This document shows, in pieces, positions 8,077 to 16,280 of a stretch of 35,648 bases of DNA (the first letter of the stretch is position 1; each line of letters begins with the position of its first letter). The stretch lies in contig NZ_PUDR01000026.1 in NCBI RefSeq assembly GCF_003012935.1, positions 1-35,648 on the forward strand, written 5' to 3'. Under the pieces are notes generated by a model, which saw only the letters and a list, made by a program, of their open reading frames with translations, searched no databases and was not told the DNA's origin. A program made the position numbers and the translations under genes. The stretch comes from Pannonibacter carbonis (GTDB lineage: Bacteria; Pseudomonadota; Alphaproteobacteria; Rhizobiales; Stappiaceae).

Positions 8077-8130
8077 GGTGCGACGGAAGGTGGCGGGTTG
8101 CAATTGCCCTGAGGGCCGTTGACTTGCTCT

Positions 8131-8305
8131 GTGTCACCCCGGCCGAGCAACGCGAGAGCCGGGGCCTACTCATGCCTTGAGCCTTGATTCTTGATCGGGG
8201 CGGCCCACCGACTTTCAGCACGTCGGCCAAGTCAACGCGGTAGCCCCACTCGTCGCTCTGCAAACGAGTGGTCCCCGGCTCGGCGCTGCGCTTGCCGGGG
8301 TGACA
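8131..8305. repeat. Paired inverted REP-like element (family 2), about 175 bp
   Basis: The outer arms are GTGTCACCCCGGCC at the left and GCCGGGGTGACA at the right. Each arm has its own inner hairpin (left CCCCGGCC...AGCCGGGGCC, right TCCCCGGCT...TTGCCGGGGT). The right half also carries CGCTCTGCAAACGAGT. A second copy with the same outer arms, the same inner motif and almost the same length lies at 19239-19414. No coding sequence is evident in the gap between ribBX and the next gene. Confidence 0.85.
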
Positions 8306-8327
8306 AAAACTGTCGCACAGCCAAGTA

Positions 8328-8359
8328 AGCCCCCCTGCCTGACAGCAGCGGGGCTTTTT
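8328..8359 (+). terminator. Rho-independent terminator downstream of ribBX
   Basis: AGCCCC pairs with GGGGCT around CCCTGCCTGACAGCAGC and is followed directly by TTTTTCGTT. It lies between two convergent genes, about 250 nt after the ribBX stop and just before the stop of the minus-strand hydrolase. Confidence 0.75.
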
Positions 8360-8361
8360 CG

Positions 8362-9267
8362 TTACTTGAGATGTTCCTGGAAGAAGGCGATGGTGCGCTC
8401 TTCGGCGAGTTTTGCGGCGGCCGCGTCGTAGCGCGGCGTGGTGTCGTTGTGGAAGCCGTGGTTGACGCCAGGATAGATATAGGCCGTATAGGTCTTGCCG
8501 GCCGCTTTCAGCGCTTCCTCATAGGCCGGCCAGCCAGCGTTGATGCGCTCGTCCAGTTCGGCATACTGGATCAGGAGCGGTGCCTTGATTGCAGCAACGT
8601 CTTCCGGCTTGGGCTGGCGACCATAGAAAGGCACGCCGGCGGCCAGTTCCGGATAGGCGACCGCGATGGCATTGACCACGCCGCCGCCATAGCAGAAGCC
8701 GACCGCACCGACCTTGCCCGTGCTGGCCTCATGCGCCAGCAGGAACTCAAAACCGGCGAAGAAATCGTTCATCAGCTTGGTGCCGTCGACAGTCTGCTGC
8801 AACTCGCGGCCCTTGTCGTCATTGCCGGGATAGCCACCGACCGAGGTCAGCCCGTCCGGCGCCAGCGCCAGGAAACCGGCCTTGGCAAGGCGGCGGGCGA
8901 CGTCCTCGATATAGGGATTGAGGCCACGGTTCTCGTGGATGACCAGTACGGCCGGGAGCTTGCCCGTGGCGGTGGCCGGGCGGACCAGATAGCCGTTCAC
9001 CTCGCCATGGCCATTGGGCGAGGGATAGGTGATGCGTTCGGCCGCGATGGCGGCGTCGTCGGGGGCGACCTGCTGGGCGAGGGCGTAGTTGGGGGCCAGC
9101 TGATCAAGCAGCATCGCGGCTGTCAGGCCCGCGACGGTGAACTTGGCCGCGCCCTCCAGAAACTCGCGCTTCGAGATCTTGCCATGGGCGTAGAAGTCAT
9201 AGAGGTCGAGGAGTTCCTGCGGAAAGTCCTTGGCCGTCTTGCGCGGCACGGGGGTCATGTCATTCAT
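8362..9267 (-). CDS. Dienelactone hydrolase family protein (exported)
   Basis: The product is a 301-residue alpha/beta hydrolase. The catalytic triad of the dienelactone hydrolase family is visible: Cys192 in GFCYGGG, Asp239 in YAELDERIN, and His270 in VNHGFHND, plus Glu112 in the HENRG motif that positions the cysteine. Residues 31-66 ([13 protein letters not shown]..., then a hydrophobic stretch ending YALAQQ) look like a signal of Tat type lacking a classic twin arginine, so export is probable but the route is unsure. Members hydrolyse lactones or esters, and the natural substrate here is unknown. GGGAG stands about 7 nt before the ATG. The gene overlaps the end of the upstream DUF1194 gene by 4 bp (ATGA), so the two are translationally coupled. 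Confidence 0.88.
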   Translation of the reverse strand: MNDMTPVPRKTAKDFPQELLDLYDFYAHGKISKREFLEGAAKFTVAGLTAAMLLDQLAPNYALAQQVAPDDAAIAAERITYPSPNGHGEVNGYLVRPATATGKLPAVLVIHENRGLNPYIEDVARRLAKAGFLALAPDGLTSVGGYPGNDDKGRELQQTVDGTKLMNDFFAGFEFLLAHEASTGKVGAVGFCYGGGVVNAIAVAYPELAAGVPFYGRQPKPEDVAAIKAPLLIQYAELDERINAGWPAYEEALKAAGKTYTAYIYPGVNHGFHNDTTPRYDAAAAKLAEERTIAFFQEHLK

Positions 9268-10067
9268 CGGATCGCTCCCTGTTGCTGGTTCTGGATGACA
9301 AGTCCGGCGGCCCGCGCGGGCCCGGTGACCCGCGCCAGACGCCCCGCCGGGACATCACCGGCGATCTCGAGGATCAGCTTGCGGCGCACGGCGGCAGCAA
9401 AGCTCTGGGCATTCTCGGCGCTGACGACGAAGGAACCCGGACCGCCGATGATCATCTCGCCAAAGGCAGCTTCGAGATCGTAGGACGAGGGACGGCCGGA
9501 GCAGAAGCGGCAGAGGACGGCGAGGCCATTGATGATGATGCCGGCCTTGACCACCTCGTCACGCGCCACGGTGATCGCCGGGCCGCCCCAGTTGCCGGCG
9601 CTGTCGGCCGACAAGTCGATGACGCGGCGCATGCCGGTGAAGGCGTTTGTCTCCAGCTGGGCCTTGCCGTAGAGCAGCGCCGAACCGATGGCGTTGCGGC
9701 CATAGGCCTTGCGCGGGCGGCCTTCGGTGAGGGCGGCGGCAAAAGCGGCGGCGCTTTCGGGACCGTCGATGATCATCCAGTCGACGACCATGTCCTGCGA
9801 CCCCGGCCCGGCCCATTCGGCATAGGCGACCGCGATGCGGCCGACCATGTTGCCCGTGATGGCGGAGAGAACGGCAGGGTCGACGATGGCCTCGGCATAG
9901 CCCAGGCGCTGGAAGCGGATCTCGTCGTCGTCGATCGAGCCGGTTGCATCGGCCAGCAAAATCAGCTCGAGATCGACCTCGGTCTGTGCGAGGGCCGGCT
10001 GGGGCAAGACCAGCCCCTGCCCCATCAGCGCGACCAGCATCAGTACCGCCGAAACCAATGACCGCAT
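9264..10067 (-). CDS. DUF1194 protein, secreted von Willebrand factor A-like domain
   Basis: The product is 267 residues from ATG 10067, chosen because GGAGGGG lies 6-7 nt upstream and a clear signal peptide begins there ([16 protein letters not shown]... cut near ALA-QT). Residues 33-250 form a VWA-like domain with the metal-site motif DATGS at 40-44, a variant of D-x-S-x-S, and [18 protein letters not shown] further on. The family is DUF1194, found in Alphaproteobacteria and without assigned function. A role in extracytoplasmic metal-dependent binding is only an inference. It is the promoter-proximal gene of a two-gene unit with the hydrolase. The upstream gap holds a 14-bp palindrome. Confidence 0.82.
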   Translation of the reverse strand: MRSLVSAVLMLVALMGQGLVLPQPALAQTEVDLELILLADATGSIDDDEIRFQRLGYAEAIVDPAVLSAITGNMVGRIAVAYAEWAGPGSQDMVVDWMIIDGPESAAAFAAALTEGRPRKAYGRNAIGSALLYGKAQLETNAFTGMRRVIDLSADSAGNWGGPAITVARDEVVKAGIIINGLAVLCRFCSGRPSSYDLEAAFGEMIIGGPGSFVVSAENAQSFAAAVRRKLILEIAGDVPAGRLARVTGPARAAGLVIQNQQQGAIR

Positions 10068-10138
10068 GCCCGCCCCTCCGGCTTCCACACGCTCACAAGC
10101 TACCGTGTTGACGCCACAAGGGGAGAGCAAGCTTTGGG

Positions 10139-10152
10139 CAATGACGTCATTG
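10139..10152. promoter_or_regulatory. Perfect 14-bp palindrome upstream of the DUF1194 gene (possible operator)
   Basis: CAATGACGTCATTG is a perfect palindrome about 72 bp upstream of the DUF1194 start, in a 274-bp gap with no gene. Its size suits a dimeric regulator. I recognise no specific factor for it, and chance is possible. Confidence 0.35.
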
Positions 10153-10341
10153 TGAAGAGGGAGAGACCGAACGTGGTATTCTGCCCAGGTCATCAACGTT
10201 GATGCTTGCAACCTTTCGAAAATTGCCTCTGGCAGTACAATCCGCAACTCATAACACCAGAGCAGATGGGACTTATCCCACCTGCTGGCTAACACTTATA
10301 CCGAGGCACCGAGATACTGACGCATCGCGCCTTGAAAATGC

Positions 10342-11172
10342 TCAACCGCCGCGGCGGGCGAGGATCAGGTGGCCGGGGACGGGCTCGCCGTCTTCGAGGC
10401 GGACGGTGATCGGGTCCATGGCCAGGATGGCAAAGCCATTGGCGGACAGAACCTCGCGGACATAGGTTTCCGCATGGGCGAAGCGGCGCTTCGGGCCAAC
10501 GATATAGGGCTGACCGGCCAGGGCGTCGTCCGGCAGGGTCTCGGTGGAGAAGCCGAAGACGCCGCCGGGGTTGAGGCGGACGGCAGCGGCGGCGATTGCC
10601 GGTTCGAGGCGGCCGAGGTAGGGCATTACATCCGTTGCAGCGATGAGGTCATAGGTCGGTCGGCCGCCGTCCTCGTCTTCGAATTCTTCGAGGAAGGCGA
10701 CGGCTTCGCCGACGTAAAGGTCTTCGTAGACCTCACGGTCGAAGGCGATCTCTATGATGCGTTCGGAGAGATCGACGCCGGTGATGGTGTCGCTGATATC
10801 GGCGAGCGCTTCGCCGGTCAGACCCGTGCCGCAGCCCAGATCCAGCACGGCGGGGTAAAGCCCCGGCGCATGGGTGCGCAGCTGCTCGCGCAGGAGCAGC
10901 GGCACGCAGTATTCGAGCTGGTCGACGAGGATGGCTTCGAAGACATCGGCGTGCTGGTCGAACAGCGTGGCGACATAAGCGTCCGGCATGCGTTCCGGCG
11001 TTGCCACGGCGCCCATGGCGGCGAGGCGAATGCTGGCACCGCAATGGTCTTCCGGATCCAGTTCGAGCGCCTGACAATAGGCCTCGGCGGCTGCCTTGAG
11101 ATCACCGGCCTTTTCCAGCTCCAGGCCACGGTTGTAGACCTCGGCCAGGGCCTCCTCATCAAATTCGCTCAT
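10342..11172 (-). CDS. TPR-containing class I SAM-dependent methyltransferase
   Basis: The product has 276 residues. The first 45 form one to two tetratricopeptide-like helices (YNRGLELEKAGDLKAAAEAYCQALELDP). The Rossmann methyltransferase domain follows, with the SAM-binding motif I VLDLGCGTGLTG near residues 109-120, GVDLSERII as motif II, and DLIAATDVMPYLG as motif IV. The arrangement matches the group often labelled predicted TPR-repeat methyltransferase. The substrate is unknown. The C-terminus (PVPGHLILARR) is typical of the family. It lies 70 bp downstream of the GNAT gene on the same strand. Confidence 0.85.
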   Translation of the reverse strand: MSEFDEEALAEVYNRGLELEKAGDLKAAAEAYCQALELDPEDHCGASIRLAAMGAVATPERMPDAYVATLFDQHADVFEAILVDQLEYCVPLLLREQLRTHAPGLYPAVLDLGCGTGLTGEALADISDTITGVDLSERIIEIAFDREVYEDLYVGEAVAFLEEFEDEDGGRPTYDLIAATDVMPYLGRLEPAIAAAAVRLNPGGVFGFSTETLPDDALAGQPYIVGPKRRFAHAETYVREVLSANGFAILAMDPITVRLEDGEPVPGHLILARRGG

Positions 11173-11242
11173 ATCCTGCCTCTCGTGTCAGTCGTGAGGC
11201 CGCCTCTTACCTGCTATGACGGCAAAAGGACAGTCCGGCGCG

Positions 11243-12358
11243 TCAGAAGTCGGCGTGCAGGCGGCTCCAGCTTTCAGAGGCAAGGCCGCCGACGTAGAAG
11301 CTGTCTTCCCGGATCGCCTGCATCGCCGTTTCGTGCCGGCTGGCGATGCAGCAGAAGCCGCGGTGCTTCAGCGTGAGCCAACGGTGGCGCTGCAGGGCAT
11401 TCATGAGGAATGGCTGTGCCATGCCTACAGCCATCGCATAGCCCTCGGCGTCGAGAGCGGCCAGCATTGCGGTGATCGTATCGTTCTCCGCGCCCGGATG
11501 ACAGAGGACGTTAAGAACTTCCGCCCGCCGGCCAGTTGCACCATAAAAGACAAAGCCTCCGACCGTCGCACCACCGGTATCGCGAATGAGACGAAACTGC
11601 AGACGGCCATGGCGCTCGTTCTCACTGGCGAGCCGGGCAAGCCAGCCGAATTCCAGCTCGGTCCAGCTCGGATGCAGCCGAAAGCGCGCCAGCATTGCCA
11701 TGGCAGGGGCGCGGAATGCATCTGCGCCCACGGAGGCGACCTCAAGCCCCAGCGCGGCCTCGACGGCAAGCGTTGGCCGGAGATGACGGAAGGGGCGGTC
11801 AGCCAGCGCCAGGGGAGCAAGGGCAACCATGCCGCCAAGTCGCGGCAAGCTGCGGCGCAATTGCAGGGCCGCGGCGCGGGCCGGGCGAAACACCCGTTGC
11901 CAGGCGAGGCTCTGCACGGAGAGAACCACACCGCCGCCGGTGACCCAATGATCAGCGCTGACGGCGGAAGCGCTGTCGGCAATCAGCAGATCGTGGTTGG
12001 CAGCACGGAAGTAACGCGAGAGACGAGCAGCCCCGACCTGTCCTTCGCGGCCATCGGCCATGAACGAGCACAGCAGACGGGCTGTGATCGTGTCGCCGTC
12101 CAGACAATACCGAAAGGGAATGCTGAGCAGCGCGGAGCGCAGGCCTGTGCAGGGGTGGTCATAAACCATGCTGCCGGTCTCGGCCGAGTAACCGGGTGCG
12201 GTGAAACAGAGACGGTCAAGATATGGCGCCAGATCCGGGTGTGGAGCCGGCGCACCGGGACGGAAGACACGCGTGAACAGCGTGGCTACAGCCTCGCTGT
12301 CATCCGGCCGCATTGGCCGGACCAGCCGACTGGCCGCCCCTGTTCCCGTCTTGCTCAT
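11243..12358 (-). CDS. GNAT family N-acetyltransferase-like protein
   Basis: The product has 371 residues. The N-terminus RLVRPMRPDDSEAVATLFTRVF is the usual first strand and helix of GNAT acyltransferases. The C-terminal half contains a second GNAT-like segment (FRLIRDTGGATVGGFVFYG, then AEVLNVLCHPGAENDTITAMLAALDAEG) corresponding to the acetyl-CoA-binding strand-helix region. At about twice the length of a single GNAT domain it may be a tandem or peptidoglycan-type FemX-like acyltransferase. Residues 130-230 are Ala/Leu/Arg-rich and poorly recognisable. The acceptor is unknown. It sits in a minus-strand run between yedK (58 bp upstream) and the TPR-methyltransferase. Confidence 0.65.
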   Translation of the reverse strand: MSKTGTGAASRLVRPMRPDDSEAVATLFTRVFRPGAPAPHPDLAPYLDRLCFTAPGYSAETGSMVYDHPCTGLRSALLSIPFRYCLDGDTITARLLCSFMADGREGQVGAARLSRYFRAANHDLLIADSASAVSADHWVTGGGVVLSVQSLAWQRVFRPARAAALQLRRSLPRLGGMVALAPLALADRPFRHLRPTLAVEAALGLEVASVGADAFRAPAMAMLARFRLHPSWTELEFGWLARLASENERHGRLQFRLIRDTGGATVGGFVFYGATGRRAEVLNVLCHPGAENDTITAMLAALDAEGYAMAVGMAQPFLMNALQRHRWLTLKHRGFCCIASRHETAMQAIREDSFYVGGLASESWSRLHADF

Positions 12359-12373
12359 CCCTGCCCTCGTCTC

Positions 12374-12401
12374 TTGTTGTAGTGGAAGAAACTACCAACA
12401 A
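12374..12401 (-). terminator. Hairpin between yedK and the GNAT gene
   Basis: TTGTTGTAGT pairs with ACTACCAACAA with a single-base bulge around a 7-nt loop. It occupies the 58-bp gap after the yedK stop. There is no U-tract, so it may be an RNA stability or attenuation element rather than a true terminator. Confidence 0.4.
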
Positions 12402-12416
12402 AGACTTGCCGTTTGG

Positions 12417-13196
12417 TTAGCTTCGATCCGCTTTTTGCGGTGCGAAGAGATCAAACTGGCTGGCAACTTCCGCTTGGCCTGCCTTGCGGGACTGGCGTTG
12501 GGGCCGGACAGACGGTGGGGAGTGCTCAGCATCTTCAACCGGCTGCTGCACAGCTGGATCATCATTGGCAAAGGTGTTGACGCGGGAGGAGACGGGAATG
12601 AGGTCCAGAAAATCCTCCGGAGCGGGCCGCAGCAGACGGGTCGCAGCGCGGCTGTCGATCGTCGCCGTATCGAGCCAGGCGTCGAAGTCCTCCGGCGGCA
12701 CGATGGCGGGCATGCGGTCATGCACAGCGGATACAGCCGCACTGGCTGGAACTGTCAGCACCAGGCCGGTGTCCATGTCGCCGCCGGCCGGATCGGACCA
12801 GGTGTCGAAGAGGCCGGCGAAGGCAACCAGGCCGCCGCCCTTCGGACGGATGAAGAAGGCCTGTCTGGACCCGTCCTGACGCCGCCACTCATAGAAGCCG
12901 CTGGCGGGAACGAGACAGCGGTGATGGCGCATGGGGCCCCGAAAGGACGGCTTTTCCGCCGCTGTTTCCGTGCGGGCGTTGACAAGAAGCGTGAAACTGG
13001 CCGGATCCTTGACCCAAGAGGGAACGAGGCCCCAACGAACCAGACCAAAGCGGCGACGACCATGGTCCTGCCTGACGATTGCAATGGGCTGGGTTGGCGC
13101 AATGTTGTAGCGGGGCGGGAAATTCGGCGTGTCCTCATAGGCGAACAGTGCCTTCACCTCTTCCGGTGTCGCCGTCAGTGTGTAGCGTCCGCACAT
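12417..13196 (-). CDS. yedK: SRAP-domain abasic-site processing protein YedK (HMCES family) with C-terminal clamp motif
   Basis: YedK/HMCES proteins form a covalent thiazolidine link between Cys2 and abasic sites in single-stranded DNA, shielding them at replication forks. The 259-residue protein starts MCGRYTL, so Cys2 is exposed after methionine removal. The other active-site residues are visible: Asn73 (VNARTE), Glu103 (GFYEW) and His159 (VHDRMP). The SRAP domain ends near residue 215. A polar tail follows, with Q-F-D-L-F at 247-251, which matches the bacterial sliding-clamp binding motif QL(S/D)LF. It is divergent from the unknown gene at 13330. I see no clear LexA box in the 133-bp gap. 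Confidence 0.92.
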   Translation of the reverse strand: MCGRYTLTATPEEVKALFAYEDTPNFPPRYNIAPTQPIAIVRQDHGRRRFGLVRWGLVPSWVKDPASFTLLVNARTETAAEKPSFRGPMRHHRCLVPASGFYEWRRQDGSRQAFFIRPKGGGLVAFAGLFDTWSDPAGGDMDTGLVLTVPASAAVSAVHDRMPAIVPPEDFDAWLDTATIDSRAATRLLRPAPEDFLDLIPVSSRVNTFANDDPAVQQPVEDAEHSPPSVRPQRQSRKAGQAEVASQFDLFAPQKADRS

Positions 13197-13329
13197 GGAT
13201 AACAGTATCCCGATCGAGATTGCCGGCTGCGGACATGCCTGCAGCAGTCGGGCGAACAGCCAGCGGAAGACCTTGGTATCGCTAAGTTAGTTGTTTGGCA
13301 ACGAAGGCGGCGTAGGGTGCAGGGATCGA

Positions 13330-13860
13330 ATGGAACGGGGGCAAGGCATGGCTGCGGAGGAACCAGTGCTGGGTGTTGGCGACCTTGCTGCTGATCGCCT
13401 GCAGCATGCCAACATCAATCCGGCCACGGGCCTTGCAACCGACTACCTCAACCACTTCAACGAAGTGGTGATGCTGCTCGAAATGCTGCCGGCAATGCCG
13501 GACTGCGCCGAGGACGTGCTGGCCTGGGAGCCGGCGGATTACGAAGCGCATTTCGAGAACTCCACATTTTCCGAACGACAGCTGGCGATCCTTGCCTATC
13601 ACGCCGCGCCCGTGCGCCTGCGCAGCCACCTCGACAATCTGACGGGGCAGATCAATGCCGCCGTCCTGGCCGCCCAGGCCGCATTGCGCAGCGCCGGCGA
13701 CCCGGCAACAGTGGCCAACATGTTGGCCGAGCAGGCAACGCACCAGATCAAACCGCTGATCGGCATGGCGAGCGGTGTCATCCACGGCCATATCAGCGGC
13801 CGCGACGCGCTGCTCGACGGCGAAGAGACCCAGGCGGAAATCGACGCTCTGTTCGCCTGA
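13330..13860 (+). CDS. Conserved alphaproteobacterial protein of unknown function
   Basis: The product is 176 residues from ATG 13330. A second ATG at 13348 has GGGGG at a better distance, and a TTG at 13291 is also in frame. The most conserved-looking part is [37 protein letters not shown], which I have seen in hypothetical proteins of Rhizobiales. The protein is acidic, largely helical, without signal peptide or membrane segment, so it should be cytoplasmic. Residues beyond about 105 ([16 protein letters not shown]...) look like extra helices. It is transcribed away from yedK and toward the NUDIX gene 83 bp downstream. No function can be given. Confidence 0.7.
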   Translation: MERGQGMAAEEPVLGVGDLAADRLQHANINPATGLATDYLNHFNEVVMLLEMLPAMPDCAEDVLAWEPADYEAHFENSTFSERQLAILAYHAAPVRLRSHLDNLTGQINAAVLAAQAALRSAGDPATVANMLAEQATHQIKPLIGMASGVIHGHISGRDALLDGEETQAEIDALFA

Positions 13861-13943
13861 GCCGGCCAAAACTCAAGCCCCTATGGCCTGCCCCGCGACC
13901 GCATGCCCTTGCCCGAACCTGTCCGGCATGGCAGGACGAGCGC

Positions 13944-14405
13944 ATGAGCTCGAAACCATCCGCCGATGCAGCATCCCCCTCAAGTCTGGCAGCGACGCCT
14001 AGATCCAAGCCGGTGCCCGGCGTCAGCATCCTGCTTCATTGCGCCGGCAAGGTGCTGCTGGTGAAACGCGGCAAGGCTCCCTATGCCGGAGCCTGGAGCC
14101 TGCCCGGGGGACGGGTGGAGCCGGGCGAAAGCCTCGTAGAGGCCGCCTTGCGCGAATTGCGCGAGGAAACCGGTCTTGCGGCGCCGCTCACCGGCCCGGT
14201 GGAAACATTCGAAGCTGGCCGGTCCGCAGATCATCCCGGCTATCTCCTGTCGGTGTTCATTGGCGCATGCCCGCCGGACACGCTGCCCTTGGCGGGTGAT
14301 GATGCGGCCGCTGTTTCGGTCACAGCACTCGAGGACCTTGATCGGCTGGAGATGACCCCGGGAACGGCAGAACGGATCCGTCGCCTGCTGAAGTTCCCCG
14401 GATAG
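13944..14405 (+). CDS. NUDIX hydrolase (ADP-ribose pyrophosphatase-like)
   Basis: The 153-residue protein has a perfect Nudix box: G56-x5-E62-x7-R70-E-L-R-E-E-T-G-L, which binds the metal ions that cleave nucleoside diphosphate-X substrates. Flanking features are [20 protein letters not shown] before the box and an S-V-F-I-G strand after it. The pattern resembles ADP-ribose or related housecleaning pyrophosphatases, but substrate choice cannot be read from the box. The first 22 residues are low complexity, and translation could also start later. It lies upstream of the TIGR02301 gene, a pairing I associate with Rhizobiales. Confidence 0.88.
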   Translation: MSSKPSADAASPSSLAATPRSKPVPGVSILLHCAGKVLLVKRGKAPYAGAWSLPGGRVEPGESLVEAALRELREETGLAAPLTGPVETFEAGRSADHPGYLLSVFIGACPPDTLPLAGDDAAAVSVTALEDLDRLEMTPGTAERIRRLLKFPG

Positions 14406-14500
14406 TTCCTGGACACGGCTTGCCCCGCGCCACCGACACCGCCATGATCGCGGCGCAATCAGCTCCGGATGGGTCCGGACGGCAGGGACGCGCAGGATCG

Positions 14501-14935
14501 ATGCGGACAGCAGCGACGCAGACAGCACCAAGCAGGGCGCGCAGGCAGCGGGCAACCGTCGCAGCCGTTTTGGCTGCCGGATGCCTGTTGCTGCTGACAG
14601 CGCCTCAAGGCTGGGCCCAGGCGCCCGCTGACGAGCCGCCGTATGAACGCCAGTTGTTGCGACTGTCGGAAATCCTCGGTGCGCTGCATTTCCTCCGGCC
14701 GCTGTGCGCAAGGCCCGATGAGCCGGCATGGCGTGACCAGATGCAAGCGCTGCTGGACGCCGAAGCCGCAGACGAGGCGCGCAAGCGTCGGCTGGTCGAG
14801 CGCTTCAACCATGGCTACCGGGGCTTTGCCTCGGTCTATCATTCCTGTACACCGGCGGCCCGCGACGCGCTGACCAGTTATGTCAGCGAGGGCAGCGCCC
14901 TGGTGCGCGATGTGACCAGCCGCTACAGCCGCTGA
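14501..14935 (+). CDS. TIGR02301 / DUF2385 family exported protein
   Basis: The product is 144 residues from ATG 14501. In-frame starts at 14444 (ATG) and 14420 (TTG) would add an unlikely low-complexity leader. Residues 1-40 form a signal peptide (RRQRATVAAVLAAGCLLLLTAPQGWAQA), so the mature protein is periplasmic. The mature part has the family pattern PYERQLLRLSEILGALHFLRPLC, then WRDQMQALLDAEA and FNHGYRGFASVYHSCTPAA. Two cysteines (in RPLC and HSC) could form a disulfide. The family is conserved in Rhizobiales with no known function. Confidence 0.8.
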   Translation: MRTAATQTAPSRARRQRATVAAVLAAGCLLLLTAPQGWAQAPADEPPYERQLLRLSEILGALHFLRPLCARPDEPAWRDQMQALLDAEAADEARKRRLVERFNHGYRGFASVYHSCTPAARDALTSYVSEGSALVRDVTSRYSR

Positions 14936-14971
14936 GCCGGCTTTGGCCAAGGCCGCACAAGGCCTTGAAAG

Positions 14972-15001
14972 TTAACAAGCACTTAACCCTGATCGTATAA
15001 T
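14972..15001 (+). promoter_or_regulatory. CtrA-type promoter: perfect TTAA-N7-TTAAC box and TATAAT
   Basis: TTAA (14972-14975), seven bases and TTAAC (14983-14987) match the full CtrA recognition sequence without a mismatch. A consensus -10 hexamer TATAAT follows at 14996-15001. The box covers the place of a -35 element, which is how CtrA activates promoters in Caulobacter and relatives. Transcription would start near 15008 and leave a leader of about 128 nt before the gene at 15136. Confidence 0.7.
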
Positions 15002-15135
15002 TTGTGGGCTGATCTTAAGAATGCCTTCACACTCGCTTCCCGTGAAGAATGACCATGGTAAGGTCTTGTCGAGATTCGGGAGAGGGTAGCGCGCCGGTTC
15101 GGCACACCGGTGCAGCCAGAAGCCAAAGAGACAGC

Positions 15136-15408
15136 ATGACCAACGACGATTACACGGACATGGCGGCCGATACGCAGTACCAGGAAGACGACGACATCCG
15201 TCGTGCTGCACTTGGCTTCATCAGCGATGCCTGGGCAGAGGCAATTGCCTGCGGCGTGGACACCGATGCGGTGGCGCATGCGGCGATGTTTACCGCGCTT
15301 GCCGATCTCGTCACCACCTATGGCGAGGAAGCCGTTGCCAAGCTGGCAGAAGGCCTGCCGCAGCGCATCCTGCGCGGTGACTACTCGGTGAACCGGGTCC
15401 TGCAGTAA
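15136..15408 (+). CDS. Small conserved acidic protein, probable CtrA-regulated gene
   Basis: The product is 90 residues from ATG 15136 with AAGAG upstream. An in-frame ATG at 15049 would add 29 residues of unconvincing sequence. The N-terminus is strongly acidic (NDDYTDMAADTQYQEDDD). The rest is a compact helical unit, DIRRAALGFISDAWAEAIACGVDTDAVAHAAMFTALADLVTTYGEEAVAKLAEGLPQRI, which resembles hypothetical proteins in other Rhizobiales. There is no signal peptide or membrane segment. The function is unknown. The promoter suggests cell-cycle-dependent expression. It ends before a GC-rich hairpin shared with the convergent LysE gene. Confidence 0.75.
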   Translation: MTNDDYTDMAADTQYQEDDDIRRAALGFISDAWAEAIACGVDTDAVAHAAMFTALADLVTTYGEEAVAKLAEGLPQRILRGDYSVNRVLQ

Positions 15409-15437
15409 TCCGGATCGCGCCTGGAAACGCAAGGAAT

Positions 15438-15462
15438 GGCCCGCCTCGGCGGGCCAATTGAT
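15438..15462. terminator. Bidirectional hairpin terminator between convergent genes
   Basis: GGCCCGCC and GGCGGGCC form an 8-bp perfect stem (15438-15455) followed by AATTGATT. It lies between the 90-aa gene and the LysE gene, which converge. The U-tract is short, so efficiency is uncertain. Confidence 0.6.
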
Positions 15463-15484
15463 TCTGGATGCGAGTTCCGGGCTG

Positions 15485-16126
15485 TCACAGACACTCGTAG
15501 AGCGCATTCGCAGCGATGGCGGCGGCGAAGGCCAGCAGAAGCAATCCCGCGAGCCGGTTGACGCCGTCGAGCCAGCGATCGTTCAGCCTGTCCCGCAAGG
15601 CTGCCACGCCGCCCGCAACCAGGGCCCACCACAGGCTGGCACCGGCAACAACGCCGGCCAGCATGGCCCCTGCTCCGGCATAGTCCTCCGGGTCCGGCCC
15701 CCAATCGCCCAGCCCGCCGAAGATCGCCAGGAAGCCCAGCATGGCCCCAGGATTGGTGATCGCCATAGCAAAGGCGGCGGCCATATCACGCCACACGGTA
15801 TGGTCCAGCGGGGCCTGCGGCCCCTTGTCGATGTGCGGATGGCTGCGCATGATGACGAGGCCGAACACAGCCAGGACACCGGCGCCGACAATCTGGATCA
15901 GGCCGCGGTGGCCCTCCATGAACTCCGCGACCACGGAGACACCGAAAATGGCCGCTGTGGCAAAAATCGTGTCAGCAAGCGCCGCGCCGAGCCCGACAAG
16001 GAAGGCGGAAAAGAAGCCGCACCGAAAGGCGCGGCGCAACACCATGATGTTGACCGCACCGACAGGCGCGCTGGTCAGAAGTCCGATGAATAGACCGATC
16101 AGGGCATAGGCCAGATGGGAGGTCAT
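15485..16126 (-). CDS. LysE/RhtB family amino-acid exporter
   Basis: The product has 213 residues and about six hydrophobic segments. The first contains the family signature (YALIGLFIGLLTSAPVGAVNIMVLRRAF, with the conserved P-V-G), and later ones include MAITNPGAMLGFLAIFGGLG. LysE-type proteins are proton-driven exporters of amino acids and related metabolites across the inner membrane. The substrate cannot be inferred. A hydrophilic loop (MRSHPHIDKGPQAPLDHTVWRD) separates the halves. It converges with the 90-aa gene and is divergent from the exported protein at 16281 across 154 bp. Confidence 0.85.
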   Translation of the reverse strand: MTSHLAYALIGLFIGLLTSAPVGAVNIMVLRRAFRCGFFSAFLVGLGAALADTIFATAAIFGVSVVAEFMEGHRGLIQIVGAGVLAVFGLVIMRSHPHIDKGPQAPLDHTVWRDMAAAFAMAITNPGAMLGFLAIFGGLGDWGPDPEDYAGAGAMLAGVVAGASLWWALVAGGVAALRDRLNDRWLDGVNRLAGLLLLAFAAAIAANALYECL

Positions 16127-16280
16127 GGGCTCCTTAACAGCTTGAAGGCAACGGATAAGTGCCCTTTACCGGATTGATCGGCGGAAGGGAAGCGAAGCAT
16201 CGCAGCTTCTTAGCTGTGGCCGAAACGGGGGAGCAGCGTGTAATAAGAGATAACGAAACCCGGATTCGAGACCGCCGCAC

